Notes: generated from the sequence alone by a model not told the origin. A stretch of DNA of 64,000 bases from Streptomyces sp. 549 (GCF_030124175.1 NZ_JASKMT010000018.1:56025-120024); one strand, 5' to 3'; positions 7,995-16,955 are shown, numbered from the stretch's first letter. Numbers and translations: made by a program.

Positions 7995-10112
7995 TCACAG
8001 GGTCAGCTCCGGGTGCAGGCGCTTCAGGGTCCACACCGAGCTTCGGCGCGCGGTCCACGCGGTGAGCGCGAGGGCGCCCACGGTGTAGCCCGCGAGTACC
8101 GCGCACGCCCGCCACACGGGCCACAGCTCCCCGCCGGTGATCAGGTGCCGAAGCCCCTCCACCACGTAGGTCATCGGCAGCAGCGGGTGCAGGACGTTGA
8201 AGAAGTCCGGGCTGGTCTGCACCGGGTAGGTGCCGCCGGCGGACGTGAGCTGGAGCATCAGCAGCGCCAGCACCAGGATGCGCCCGGCCGGCCCGAAGCG
8301 GGCGTTGAGCCACTGGATGACGGCCGCGAAGCAGACGGTGACCAGCATCAGGAAGCCGACCGTGCCGGCCGTCCTGGCCGGCTCCAGGCCCAGCCCCCAG
8401 CGCAGCACGGCGAGCAGCGCCAGCACCTGGAGCGCGCCGATGCCCGCCACCGGGAGCCAGCCGGCCAGCGCGGTGCGCCAGGCGGGCGCGCCCGCCGCGA
8501 GCGCCCGCCGGTTGAGCGGCGGCAGCAGCATGTACGCGACCATCGCCCCGACCCACAGCGAGAGCGGGATGAAGTACGGCGCGAAGCCGGTGCCGTAGTT
8601 GGGCGCGGCGTGCGCCTTGCCGGAGTCGAGCTGCACGGGGTCGGCCATCACCGAGCTGCGGCCGGCCCGCTCGTCCTCGTCGTAGTCGGGGATGCGCTCC
8701 ACGCCGTCGTGCAGGCCCTTGGAGAGGTCGCCGGAGCCGTCCGCGAGCTTGAACATGCCGCCGTTGAGCGACCGCGCACCCGAGCTGAGCCGGCCGAGGC
8801 CCTCGTCCAGTTCGCGGGCGCCGTCCTTGGCGGTGCCCAGGCCCGTCTTGAGCCTGCCCGCACCGGAGTTCACCTGCTGGGCGCCCTTGTTGAGCGCGTT
8901 CACCTGGGAGACGGCGGTGCTGAGGTCCTCGCTGAGCCGCGGAGCCTTGCGCTGCACGTCCAGCGCCATGGTGCGCAGCGTGCCGAGGTCCTTGTCCAGC
9001 CGGTCGAGCGCCTGGTCGTCCCGCACCTTGCGGTCGGCGGCCTCCGCCGCGTCGGCCGCCGAGCCGGCCGCGTCGGCGTGCTCACCCAACTCCTGGCAGT
9101 CCACCGGCGACTCGGGGGCCTCCGGCCCGCACAGCGCGGTGTCCAGCCGCTCGGCGCTGTCGGCGGCGGCGCGGGCCAGCCGCGCCGCCTTCGCCGCGTC
9201 CTGCGGCAGGGTGCGCACATGCGCCTGCGCGGTCTTCGCGGCGTCGGCGACGTCGCCCGCGACCACCGCGACGTCCTTGCCGTCGGCGCGGTTCGCGAGC
9301 GGTCCCACGGCCTCGGCGAGTTTGTTGACCTTCTCGGCGAGGGTGCGGGTGCCGTCCGCGACCTGCTTCGTGCCCTTCTGGAGGTCGCGGGCGCCGTCGT
9401 CGAGGCGGCTGACGCCGTCGCTGAGGTTCTTGGCCCCCGTCTTCGCGTTGGAGGAGCCGTCGGCCAGCTCACCGGCCCCCTTCTTCGCGTCCCCGATGCC
9501 GTCCTTCAGCTCGTCGGCGCCCTCGGCGGCCTTCTTCGTCGCGTCGTGGATCGAGGAGAAGGACACGAAGATCTTGTCGTAGAAGCCACGTGAGGTCTTG
9601 GCGGACGCCGCCGCGCGCACGTCGGCGAAGACCGTACGGGAGATCTGCCCGACGATGTAGTTGTTCGCGTCGTTCGTCTGCACCCTCAGCGCGCCGTTCT
9701 CCGGGTTGTCGCCGGAGCTGGAGGCGACCTTGCGGCTGAAGTCGGCGGGCACGGTCAGTGAGAGGTAGTAGGTGCCGTCCTCGACGCCCTTGCGGGCCTC
9801 GGCGGCGGAGGTGCGGTGCCAGTCGAAGGTGTTGCTGTCCAGCAGGCCCTTCTCCAGGTCCTTGCCGGCGGTGACGCGCTCCGGCTCGCCGGAGCCGTCC
9901 TCGCCGTCCTGCGGTTCCACCGTCGCGCCGCGGTCCTCGTTGACCAGCGCCACGGGTATGCGGTCCAGGCGGTCGTACGGGTCCCAGAACGACCACAGGT
10001 ACAGCGCGCCGTAGAGCAGCGGCAGCAGCAGCATCGCCGCCAGCGCCGCCCGCGGCAGCTTCCCCCTGCCGAACCGCTTCAGCTCAAGCGCGGCCAGCCT
10101 CGGCGAGCGCAT
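7995..10112 (-). CDS. YhgE/Pip-domain membrane protein, ABC-2-type exporter subunit
   Basis: A 705-residue YhgE/Pip family protein. One transmembrane helix near residues 22-42 (ALAAMLLLPLLYGALYLWSF) is followed by ~450 extracytoplasmic residues rich in heptad-like repeats (ADGTRTL, LSDGVSRLDDGA, LDEGLGRLSSGA). The C-terminal ~200 residues carry about five membrane helices of the ABC-2 permease type. The family includes the Lactococcus phage infection protein Pip. The start is ATG at 10112 with GGAGGGG upstream, overlapping the end of the ABC-like gene by 29 nt, so the two are translationally coupled. A role in export or envelope function with that ATPase is inferred; the substrate is unknown. 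Confidence 0.88.
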   Translation of the reverse strand: MRSPRLAALELKRFGRGKLPRAALAAMLLLPLLYGALYLWSFWDPYDRLDRIPVALVNEDRGATVEPQDGEDGSGEPERVTAGKDLEKGLLDSNTFDWHRTSAAEARKGVEDGTYYLSLTVPADFSRKVASSSGDNPENGALRVQTNDANNYIVGQISRTVFADVRAAASAKTSRGFYDKIFVSFSSIHDATKKAAEGADELKDGIGDAKKGAGELADGSSNAKTGAKNLSDGVSRLDDGARDLQKGTKQVADGTRTLAEKVNKLAEAVGPLANRADGKDVAVVAGDVADAAKTAQAHVRTLPQDAAKAARLARAAADSAERLDTALCGPEAPESPVDCQELGEHADAAGSAADAAEAADRKVRDDQALDRLDKDLGTLRTMALDVQRKAPRLSEDLSTAVSQVNALNKGAQQVNSGAGRLKTGLGTAKDGARELDEGLGRLSSGARSLNGGMFKLADGSGDLSKGLHDGVERIPDYDEDERAGRSSVMADPVQLDSGKAHAAPNYGTGFAPYFIPLSLWVGAMVAYMLLPPLNRRALAAGAPAWRTALAGWLPVAGIGALQVLALLAVLRWGLGLEPARTAGTVGFLMLVTVCFAAVIQWLNARFGPAGRILVLALLMLQLTSAGGTYPVQTSPDFFNVLHPLLPMTYVVEGLRHLITGGELWPVWRACAVLAGYTVGALALTAWTARRSSVWTLKRLHPELTL

Positions 10113-10938
10113 CCTCGTCCCCCTCCATGTTGGTGCTGGTGGTGCTGGTGGTGCTGGTGGTGCTGGTGGTGCTGGTGTCAGCCGGGTCCGTGGTGTCGGC
10201 CGGGTCCGCGGTGACAGGCACGGCCTCCGTGCTGGCGTCCGTGCCCGCGCTGGTGCCCTCCGGGCCCAGGTGCACGGTTCTGACCTGCGCGCCGGCGGTG
10301 TCCGCGGGCGGCTCGCTGCTCACCGCCAGGACCGTCACGCCCTGGGCCGTGATGTCGCGCAGCAGGGTCCAGGCGGCGTCCCGTTCGGCGTCGGACAGCT
10401 TCAGGTCGAGGTCGTCCACGGCCAGCAGCCGCGGGCGGTCCAGCAGGGCCAGCGCCACGCCAAGGCGCAGCGACTCCAACCGCTCCAGGTCGCGCACCGC
10501 GGTTCGCGGCCCCTTGACCAGAGCGTCGAGGTCCAGCCCCGCGGTCTCCAGCGCGGCGTCCACCCGGGCCAGCCGCTGGGCTCTGGGTTCCCGGCGCCAC
10601 CCGCTGAAGTAGCTGCGTAGCAGCGCCCGTTCCCGCAGGTGCTCGACGACGGTCAGCGACGGTTCCAGGTCGGTGACGCCCGGTACCGGTCCGAGGGCGG
10701 CCACCCGCCGCACGGCCGCCATCCGCTTCGGCAGCGGGTGCCCGTCGACCACCGCGTGGCCCGCGGTCGTCCGCATGCGCCCGGTGAGGGCCAGCAGCAG
10801 GCAGGTGCGCCCCGCCCCGGACGGGCCCTCGACGCAGATCAGCGAACCCGCGGGCGCGTCGAGTGAGACCCCCTCGAAGACCGTGCCGCGCGACCCCTTC
10901 ATGCCCAGGCCCTCGGCGGTGACTGCCGCCCCTGCCAT
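10084..10938 (-). CDS. Degenerate ABC transporter ATPase-like protein
   Basis: A 284-residue protein with the ABC ATPase fold but altered catalytic motifs. The Walker A is GPSGAGRT (residues 38-45), with Arg44 where lysine is normal. Walker B reads LLAVDDLD, with Asp in place of the catalytic glutamate. The LSGGQ signature is not recognisable (LERLESLRLGVALALL). The C-terminus is a low-complexity Thr/Ser tail with five Thr-Ser-Thr units. It is first in the operon, with RBS GGGGAGG and ATG at 10938. It probably pairs with the YhgE/Pip protein, either as a weak or non-hydrolysing ATPase or in a regulatory role. Family membership is clear; activity is uncertain. Confidence 0.85.
   Translation of the reverse strand: MAGAAVTAEGLGMKGSRGTVFEGVSLDAPAGSLICVEGPSGAGRTCLLLALTGRMRTTAGHAVVDGHPLPKRMAAVRRVAALGPVPGVTDLEPSLTVVEHLRERALLRSYFSGWRREPRAQRLARVDAALETAGLDLDALVKGPRTAVRDLERLESLRLGVALALLDRPRLLAVDDLDLKLSDAERDAAWTLLRDITAQGVTVLAVSSEPPADTAGAQVRTVHLGPEGTSAGTDASTEAVPVTADPADTTDPADTSTTSTTSTTSTTSTNMEGDEDALAEAGRA
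10132..10176 (-). repeat. Five 9-bp tandem repeats in the tail of the ABC-like gene
   Basis: Five perfect copies of GGTGCTGGT (plus strand) encode five Thr-Ser-Thr units on the minus strand. They lie 20 bp upstream of the start codon of the overlapping YhgE/Pip gene. Copy-number change would keep the frame. Confidence 0.9.
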
Positions 10939-10950
10939 GACGCCTCCCCA

Positions 10951-10972
10951 TTGAACTGACTGGTCAGTTCAA
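10951..10972. promoter_or_regulatory. TetR-type operator of the ABC-YhgE-TetR operon
   Basis: A 22-bp palindrome with perfect 10-bp arms, TTGAACTGAC and GTCAGTTCAA, around a 2-base centre. It starts 13 bp upstream of the ATG at 10938 and overlaps the predicted transcription start. Size and symmetry are those of sites for TetR dimers, and a TetR gene ends this operon. Confidence 0.8.
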
Positions 10973-10973
10973 A

Positions 10974-11003
10974 ACAGTAGCAGCCGGTCAGCGCCGATTG
11001 TCA
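10974..11003 (-). promoter_or_regulatory. Sigma70-type promoter of the ABC-YhgE-TetR operon
   Basis: On the minus strand TGACAA (11003-10998) and TACTGT (10979-10974) are separated by 18 bp. The predicted start falls inside the palindrome at 10951-10972, so a bound repressor would block transcription. Confidence 0.55.
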
Positions 11004-11068
11004 GTGGGGTGGTCCACGATGTGTGCATACGAGGGAATGAGCTGAGAAAGCGAAGGAGGCACCAGTCG

Positions 11069-11554
11069 ATGAAACTGAACGGGCCCCCGAGCGACATCCA
11101 CCCCGTGCTGCGGCGGTCCACCGCCCCGCCGGCCGCACTCGACCTGCTCTCCCAGGCGCAGCACGGCCTCGACGAGGCCGCCGCCCAGGAGCAGCCCAAC
11201 GACCGCTACGCCACCGCCCACCTCGCCGCGCTGCGCACCGCCGCGGCCGTCCTGGCGGTGCGCGGCCGGCCGGAGGCCACCGAGCGGGCCCGCCGCAAGA
11301 TACGCAGCGCCTGGGAGGTGCTGCCGGAGATCGCCCCCGAGCTCGCCGAGTGGAGCCTGCACTTCGCCTCCGGCGCCACCCGCCGGGCGCGTGCCGAGGC
11401 CGGTATCCGCGGGGCGGTCAGCGACCGCGAGGCCGACGACCTCGTGCGCGCGGTCGGCGTGTTCCTGCGCACGGTGGAACGGCTGCTCATTTCCCAGCCG
11501 GCATTTCCCCGGGCGCGCGTGGAGGCGGAGTCACCCGCTGCCGCGAGGCAATAG
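11069..11554 (+). CDS. SAV_6107 family HEPN-domain protein
   Basis: A 161-residue, mainly helical protein of the actinobacterial SAV_6107 HEPN family. The start is ATG at 11069 because AAGGAGG lies 9 nt upstream; a GTG at 11009 is in frame but poorly placed. The first ~95 residues (ALDLLSQAQHGLDEAAAQEQ, then DRYATAHLAALRTAAAVLA) form the HEPN-like bundle. HEPN domains can be RNases or helper domains, but the classic RxxxxH motif is not obvious, so catalysis is not claimed. It is divergent from the ABC-like operon, followed by a methyltransferase gene 42 bp downstream. The family usually sits beside this methyltransferase in streptomycetes. Confidence 0.82.
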   Translation: MKLNGPPSDIHPVLRRSTAPPAALDLLSQAQHGLDEAAAQEQPNDRYATAHLAALRTAAAVLAVRGRPEATERARRKIRSAWEVLPEIAPELAEWSLHFASGATRRARAEAGIRGAVSDREADDLVRAVGVFLRTVERLLISQPAFPRARVEAESPAAARQ

Positions 11555-11596
11555 GGTGGGGCCAGCCAGCACCTGAAGCCGCCGAGGAGCACCGTC

Positions 11597-12346
11597 ATGT
11601 CCCGCCCCCGCGCATCCCTCCGTACCGCCGTGGTCTGGGAGGTGCTGCGGGAGGCACTCGACCGCCGCATCAAGGCCACCGGGCGGAACTCCCTCGACGT
11701 GCTCGACACCGGCGGCGGCTCCGGCCACTTCGCCGTACCGGTTGCCGAGCTCGGCCACCGGGTGACGGTCGTCGACCCCAGCCCCAACGCCCTGTTCGCC
11801 CTGGAGCGCCGGGCGGCGGAGGAGGGGGTCGCCGACCGGGTCACCGGCGTGCAGGGCGACGCCCACGGCCTCTTCGACGTGGTCGAGCGCGGCCGGTACG
11901 ACGCCGTGCTCTGCCACGGAGTCCTGGAGTACGTCGACGACCCGGCTGAAGGGCTGCGCAACGCCGTCGCCGCCCTGCGGTCGGACGGCGGCACGCTCAG
12001 CCTGCTCGCCGCGGGCCTGGGCGGCGCCGTGCTGGCCCGTGCCCTCGCCGGGCACTTCACCGAGGCCCACCGCGCCCTCGACGACCCCGACGGCCGCTGG
12101 GGCGCCTCCGACCCGATGCCCCGGCGCTTCACCGCCGACCAGCTGACCTCGCTCGTCGCGGACACCGGCCTGCGGGTCGGGTCGGTCCACGGCGTCCGGG
12201 TCTTCACCGACCTGGTGCCCGGGGCGCTGGTGGACACCGAGCCGGGCGCCCAGCGTGCGCTCGCCCAACTGGAGGCCGCCGCCGCCGAGCTGCCCGCGTT
12301 CCACGCCGTCGCCACCCAGTTGCACGTACTGGCCGAGGTGCGCTAG
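11597..12346 (+). CDS. Class I SAM-dependent methyltransferase
   Basis: A 249-residue Rossmann-fold methyltransferase. The SAM motif I is VLDTGGGSGHFAVPVAELGH near residue 34, motif II is VTVVDPSPNALFALERRAAE, and the later motif (YDAVLCHGVLEYVDDP) near residue 101 is typical of SmtA/UbiE-like enzymes acting on small molecules or tRNA. The start ATG at 11597 follows GAGGAG. The substrate cannot be told from sequence. It is probably co-transcribed with the HEPN gene upstream. Confidence 0.87.
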   Translation: MSRPRASLRTAVVWEVLREALDRRIKATGRNSLDVLDTGGGSGHFAVPVAELGHRVTVVDPSPNALFALERRAAEEGVADRVTGVQGDAHGLFDVVERGRYDAVLCHGVLEYVDDPAEGLRNAVAALRSDGGTLSLLAAGLGGAVLARALAGHFTEAHRALDDPDGRWGASDPMPRRFTADQLTSLVADTGLRVGSVHGVRVFTDLVPGALVDTEPGAQRALAQLEAAAAELPAFHAVATQLHVLAEVR

Positions 12347-12572
12347 ACCACAGGCCACCCGATCGCCCGCTACCCGCCGTATGATCGAAGGACACCGTCG
12401 GGCATGACGGGTCGGCAGCAGGGGAATGAGATGGCCACTGCTGTGATCTGTCAGTCGTTCCTGGCCGGTGGGAGGAATTGGCGTGAGGGGCGGGTTTCAC
12501 GGGGACGATTCCCTGCCTATCCTTGAAGGGTCGCATCCGGTCGCCCCCGCGACCGACGAGTAGGAGGACTCC

Positions 12573-12980
12573 GTGCCGCTCTCTGAGCACGAGCAGCGCA
12601 TGCTCGAGCAGATGGAGCGAGCGCTGTACGCCGAAGATCCCAAGTTCGCGACAGCGCTCGAGGGAAGCGAGCTGCGCGCGCCGTCCCGCAAGCGGGTCTA
12701 TCAGGCGGTTGCGGGCTTCCTCGTAGGTATCGCGCTCCTCATGGCCGGTATGGTCTCGCAGACCATCTGGATCAGCGTTGTCGGTTTCCTGGTCATGCTC
12801 GGCTGTGCCGTGCTGGCCGTGACCGGATGGCGCAAGGGGCCGAAAGCCGGGGAGGGCGAAAGCCACCCCCAGCCGGCCGGAGGAGCCGCGCCCGCGCAGG
12901 GGCGCCAGCCCAAGCAGCGCCGCTCCATGATGAACCGCATCGAACAGCGCTGGCAGCGCCGCCGGGACGAGCAGCAGTAG
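12573..12980 (+). CDS. DUF3040 membrane protein
   Basis: A 135-residue actinobacterial protein with the DUF3040 N-terminus (PLSEHEQRMLEQMERALYAE), two adjacent membrane helices at residues ~46-86, and a basic, Gln/Arg-rich tail. The start is read as GTG at 12573, preceded by TAGGAGGA. Its function is not established; it is common near the dcw cluster of streptomycetes. A terminator hairpin follows at 13017. Confidence 0.88.
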   Translation: MPLSEHEQRMLEQMERALYAEDPKFATALEGSELRAPSRKRVYQAVAGFLVGIALLMAGMVSQTIWISVVGFLVMLGCAVLAVTGWRKGPKAGEGESHPQPAGGAAPAQGRQPKQRRSMMNRIEQRWQRRRDEQQ

Positions 12981-13016
12981 CCCCCGGCCGGGCCGCCGGC
13001 ACCCCTGCGCAAGCGC

Positions 13017-13047
13017 AAGGGCCACCCGAGCCGTCGGGGTGGCCCTT
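13017..13047 (+). terminator. Terminator hairpin after the DUF3040 gene
   Basis: An 11-bp perfect stem, AAGGGCCACCC / GGGTGGCCCTT, with a 9-nt loop, 36 bp past the stop codon. There is no T-tract. Confidence 0.65.
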
Positions 13048-13239
13048 CAGCCGCGTCCCCGCCCGCACGCGCCCCGAGTCGTCATCGGGGAGCCGGCGAA
13101 CGCATCGCCGCGATCATCTCAGGCCCCGATCAACCTCAAGCCCGATCCACCTCAGGGTTCTGACCAACATCAGGGTCCCGCCCGGCATCGAGCAACTGAT
13201 CGCCCGAGCCCCGCTTACGTGACCTGCCTCACAGACGAG

Positions 13240-13268
13240 GACGCCCCGGCCGCGGAGGCCGGGGCGTC
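13240..13268 (-). terminator. Terminator hairpin after the transglutaminase gene
   Basis: A 12-bp perfect stem, GACGCCCCGGCC / GGCCGGGGCGTC, with a 5-nt loop, immediately after the minus-strand stop at 13276. Between it and the hairpin at 13017-13047, about 190 bp shows no gene. Confidence 0.7.
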
Positions 13269-13275
13269 GCCGGTG

Positions 13276-15660
13276 TCAGGCGCGGGTGCCGCCCGGCCGC
13301 AGCGCCGAGGTGACCCGGCCAAGCAGGACCCGCTGCCGCTGGGCGAATGCCGTCCAGCGGTCCGAGAGGGACCACAGCACCCGGACGGCCGAACGCGGCA
13401 GCAGCAGTGCGCGGAGCCTTCCGCGCCGGTCCGCGGACTCCCGCAGCCCGGCCTCGACCCGCCGCACGTCGTCGGCCAGCCCGTCTGCCGTGCGCGGCTC
13501 GGGTGCGTACAGCACCTGCTCGACCGCCGCGGCCAACCGCCCTGCCGCGGCCGCCGGTTCGGCGCCGAGCCGGCCCGACTCCACCAGCCGGGCGGTCGCC
13601 GCCCGCGGCGTCTCCGACTCGTCGGGCACGACGCCCCGGTCCCAGCCGGCGTCGAGCATCTCCCGCCAGGCGGCCAGGGTGCGGCCGGCCGGGTCCAGGC
13701 GGGCGGCGCCCGCCCCGATCCGCCGGCTCCTGGCCCGCACCCGCCACAGCAGTGGCAGCAGCGGCAGCAGCACGAGCACGAGCAGCGCGCCCGCACCCAG
13801 CAGCACCGGCTGCCAGGGGAAGCCCCCGCCCGCCGCGGCGGCGTCCGCGTCCTGCTGCTCCTCGCCGCACTCACCCATGCGGCGCAACTCCGGCGGGCAG
13901 TCCTCGGGGGCCGCGGGCTGCGCCTCGGGCTCGTCGTTCTGCTCGGGTTCCGGCAGCGCCGGCTCCTCCGCACCCGGCTCGGGCAGGTCCGGCTGCGCGT
14001 AGCCCGGAGTGCTGCCGCGGGAGGGCGTGGGCTCGAACCGCGTCCAGCCGACACCTTCGAAGTACAGCTCCGGCCAGGCGTGCGCGTCCTGCAGGCCGAC
14101 GCGCGTCGTCTCGCCGTCCGAGGTGCCCGGGGTGAAGCCCACCGCCACCCGGGCCGGAATGCCCAGGGTGCGCGACATGGCCGCCATGGAGAACGCGAAG
14201 TGGACGCAGAAGCCCTCCTTCTGCTCCAGGAACCGGGCGATGGCGCTGCTGCCGGTGCCGGCCCGCACCTCGGTGTTGTAGGTGAAGCCGCCCTCGCGGG
14301 CGAACCACTCCTGGAGGGCGAGCGCCCGCTCGTAGTGGTTGGCGGACCCCGCGGTCACCCGGCGGGCGGTGCTGCGTACCTCGTCCGGCAGCGAGGGCGG
14401 CACCGCGGTGTACTCGCGCAGCATGCCGGGCTGCGGCTGCGGCGCCTCCGCCAGCTGGGCGGCGGTCGGACGGACCTGGAGACTCTCCACCTGGTAGCGC
14501 ACGCCCTTGGTGGTCTGCCCCCGGTCGCCCACCAGGGTGCGGCCGACCGGCTCGAACCGCCAGCGGCCGTCGATGTCCACCTGCCGGGCCGGGTACGGCA
14601 TCGGCAGCCAGTTCTGGGCGTACCAGTCGGCCGCGGCGATCCGGGTGGTGACCACGTCGGTGTCCACGTCGGAGGACAGCCCCGGAGGCTGCGGCAGGGG
14701 CCGCGGGACGGCCTGGATACGCCGCTCCGACGGCTTCCAGGAGGTGCCGTCGAACTGGTCCAGCGCCACGATGCGCAGGTAGAGGTCCTGGGTGCTCGTC
14801 GCGTCCGACTCGTAGGTGAGCACGGTGCGGTTCTCGGGCTGGTTCAGGCTGTCCTGCAGGGACACCAGCGGGTTGACCGCGGAGACCGTGCCGCCGCCCG
14901 ACCCGCCACCGCTGCGGCCCGCCGGGTCCAGCAGGCCGCTGTTCAGGGACGGCAGCAGGGCCGGCACGAGCAGCGCCAGCCCGAGCGAGGCGGCACCGAT
15001 CCGGCGTCCGGTGCGGACCGGTGCCAGCACCGGTCCGCCCAGGGCCGGGTCGTGCGGGCCGGTGCCACCGCTGAACACCTGGCCCCACTGCGAGAGCCGG
15101 TCCCGCCCCTCGGCCAGCAGCAGCACCAGGTAGCCGCCGGCCGCGCACAGGAACCACGCCCAGGAGGCGCCGTCGGGGGACAGGCCGGCCGCCACCGAGT
15201 ACAGCGCGAGCAGCGGCAGGCCGGCCGGGGCGGCGCTGCGGAACGTCACCGCGAGCGCGTCCACCAGCAGGCCCACCGCGAGCACGCCGCCGACCAGCAG
15301 CAGCCGTATGCCCTCGGTCACCGGCGCGGGGATGGCGAACCGGCCCACGTCGTCGGCGCCCTCGCTGAGCAGCACGCCGAGGTACTGCACGCTGTCCGGG
15401 CCGGGGATGACCCCGGCGAACGCCACCTCGCGGGTGAAGACCAGCGTGATCAGCAGCACCGACACGGCGGCCTGCGCGGCGAGGACCAGGGGCCTCGCCA
15501 GTGGTATCCGCCGGGCGCCGACCCCGACCAGGGTCTGCACCGCCAGCAGCAGCGCGGCCTGCACCATCCAGCCCGCCGGGGTGACCAGCGGCAGCAGTGC
15601 CGCTGCCGCCGCCAGCGTGGCCAGCCAGGAGCAGGCCGCCAGTATCGCCCGTCCGCTCAT
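13276..15660 (-). CDS. DUF3488/transglutaminase-like membrane protein
   Basis: A 794-residue protein with N-terminal membrane helices (about residues 1-215), a large extracytoplasmic transglutaminase-core domain, one further helix near residue 620 and a cytosolic DUF4129-like tail. The papain-like pair is visible: Cys485 in EGFCVHF and His527 in DAHAWPE, with FEPTP following. The last gene of the moxR-DUF58-transglutaminase operon; its ATG overlaps the DUF58 stop by 4 nt. Such operons are thought to act on envelope proteins with MoxR as chaperone. The substrate is unknown and whether the enzyme cross-links or cleaves is open. Confidence 0.9.
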   Translation of the reverse strand: MSGRAILAACSWLATLAAAAALLPLVTPAGWMVQAALLLAVQTLVGVGARRIPLARPLVLAAQAAVSVLLITLVFTREVAFAGVIPGPDSVQYLGVLLSEGADDVGRFAIPAPVTEGIRLLLVGGVLAVGLLVDALAVTFRSAAPAGLPLLALYSVAAGLSPDGASWAWFLCAAGGYLVLLLAEGRDRLSQWGQVFSGGTGPHDPALGGPVLAPVRTGRRIGAASLGLALLVPALLPSLNSGLLDPAGRSGGGSGGGTVSAVNPLVSLQDSLNQPENRTVLTYESDATSTQDLYLRIVALDQFDGTSWKPSERRIQAVPRPLPQPPGLSSDVDTDVVTTRIAAADWYAQNWLPMPYPARQVDIDGRWRFEPVGRTLVGDRGQTTKGVRYQVESLQVRPTAAQLAEAPQPQPGMLREYTAVPPSLPDEVRSTARRVTAGSANHYERALALQEWFAREGGFTYNTEVRAGTGSSAIARFLEQKEGFCVHFAFSMAAMSRTLGIPARVAVGFTPGTSDGETTRVGLQDAHAWPELYFEGVGWTRFEPTPSRGSTPGYAQPDLPEPGAEEPALPEPEQNDEPEAQPAAPEDCPPELRRMGECGEEQQDADAAAAGGGFPWQPVLLGAGALLVLVLLPLLPLLWRVRARSRRIGAGAARLDPAGRTLAAWREMLDAGWDRGVVPDESETPRAATARLVESGRLGAEPAAAAGRLAAAVEQVLYAPEPRTADGLADDVRRVEAGLRESADRRGRLRALLLPRSAVRVLWSLSDRWTAFAQRQRVLLGRVTSALRPGGTRA

Positions 15661-16955
15661 CCCTGACCGCTCTCCTCAGCGACTGTGCCGGCACTCGACC
15701 GGTCCGCCTGCTGCCACAGGTGCGGCAGCGGGTCGCCGGGGGAGTAGGGCACCACCGTCCACCCCGCCTCCCGCAGCAGGCGCGTCTGTTCCGCTTCCGT
15801 CTGCTCGGGCTGCTGTCCGCGCGGCGTGAAGGCCACACCGCCCGGCGCGCGCTGCCGCATCCGTGCGGCGACCGCGGTCTGCGCCTCGTCCAGCGTGCCG
15901 AGGAAGGCGATCAGCAGCCCGTCGCCCCCGCCCAGCGTCTCGTGAGCCTTCGCCAGGCCTGTCTCGCCGGAGTGCCCGACCACGGCGAGTGTGTCCATCA
16001 GCAGCCCGGCGGTCTCCGAGGAGTCCCCGGTCAGGCCGCCGTCCAGGCCCGGCGCCGGCGAGCCGGCGTCCGTCACCAGGCGTACCCCGTAACCGCGCTC
16101 GACCAGGTGCATGACCACCGAGGCCGCCGCGGAGACCGCCCACTCGAAGGGCGAGTCGGGTCCCGACCCCGACCAGGCGGACCTGCGGGTGTCCAGCACG
16201 ACGGCGCAGCGGGCCTTCTGCGGCTGCTCCTCGCGGCGCACCATCAGCTCGCCGTAGCGGGCCGTGGAGCGCCAGTGCACCCGCCGCAGGTCGTCGCCGT
16301 GCCGGTACTCGCGGGGGATCATGTCGTCGTCGCCGGCGAGGGCCAGGGCGCGCAGCCCGCCGTCGCCGTAGCCGGATGACTCGCCGGCCAGCCGCACCGG
16401 CGGCAACGCCTCGACACGCGGGATGACGGTGAGGGTGTCGTACGCGCTGAACGAGCGGGTCAGCTCGACCATGCCGAACGGGTCGGTGAGCCGCAGCTGC
16501 AGCGGGCCCAGCGGGTAACGCCCCCGCAGGTCCGAACGCACCCGGTAGGAGACCTCGCGCCGTCCGCCCGGCTCGACCCGGTCCAGCACGAACCGCGGCC
16601 GGGGGCCGAGCACGTAGGGCACCCGGTCCTGGAGCATCAGCAGGCCGGTCGGCAGCCGGGAGACGTTGTCGACCCGCAGGTGCACGCGCGCCTCGGAACG
16701 CACCGGCACCCGGGCCGGGGCGAGCCGGCGGGAGCCGGTGACCCGGTGGCGGGTGCGGTGCAGCACCACGACGCACAGCAGCGGCAGCACCGCAAGCAGC
16801 ATGCCCACCCGCAGCAGGTCCGACTGGCCGAGCACGTAGGCGCAGACGGCCGCGGCGATCCCGGCGGCCAGGAACGACCGGCCGCGGGTGGTGAGGCCGC
16901 CCAGGGAGGTCCACAGGTTGCCGCGCGGCTCCTGCTCGCCGGCGCCCGCCGCCAT
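15657..16955 (-). CDS. DUF58 domain protein
   Basis: A 432-residue protein with two N-terminal membrane helices (residues ~28-65), a beta-rich segment, and the DUF58 signature PREYRHGDDLRRVHWRSTAR around residue 210, which precedes a vWA-like C-terminal region. The ATG at 16955 overlaps the moxR stop by one base (TGATG), and its own stop overlaps the transglutaminase start by four. It is presumed to be a substrate or partner of the MoxR ATPase in membrane complex assembly; that is inferred from operon conservation. Confidence 0.9.
   Translation of the reverse strand: MAAGAGEQEPRGNLWTSLGGLTTRGRSFLAAGIAAAVCAYVLGQSDLLRVGMLLAVLPLLCVVVLHRTRHRVTGSRRLAPARVPVRSEARVHLRVDNVSRLPTGLLMLQDRVPYVLGPRPRFVLDRVEPGGRREVSYRVRSDLRGRYPLGPLQLRLTDPFGMVELTRSFSAYDTLTVIPRVEALPPVRLAGESSGYGDGGLRALALAGDDDMIPREYRHGDDLRRVHWRSTARYGELMVRREEQPQKARCAVVLDTRRSAWSGSGPDSPFEWAVSAAASVVMHLVERGYGVRLVTDAGSPAPGLDGGLTGDSSETAGLLMDTLAVVGHSGETGLAKAHETLGGGDGLLIAFLGTLDEAQTAVAARMRQRAPGGVAFTPRGQQPEQTEAEQTRLLREAGWTVVPYSPGDPLPHLWQQADRSSAGTVAEESGQG

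Noticed and set aside
12431..12526. A 31-codon open frame upstream of the DUF3040 gene
   Set aside because: It has a passable ribosome binding site, but only about 60% G/C at third positions and no recognisable sequence. It may simply be leader DNA.
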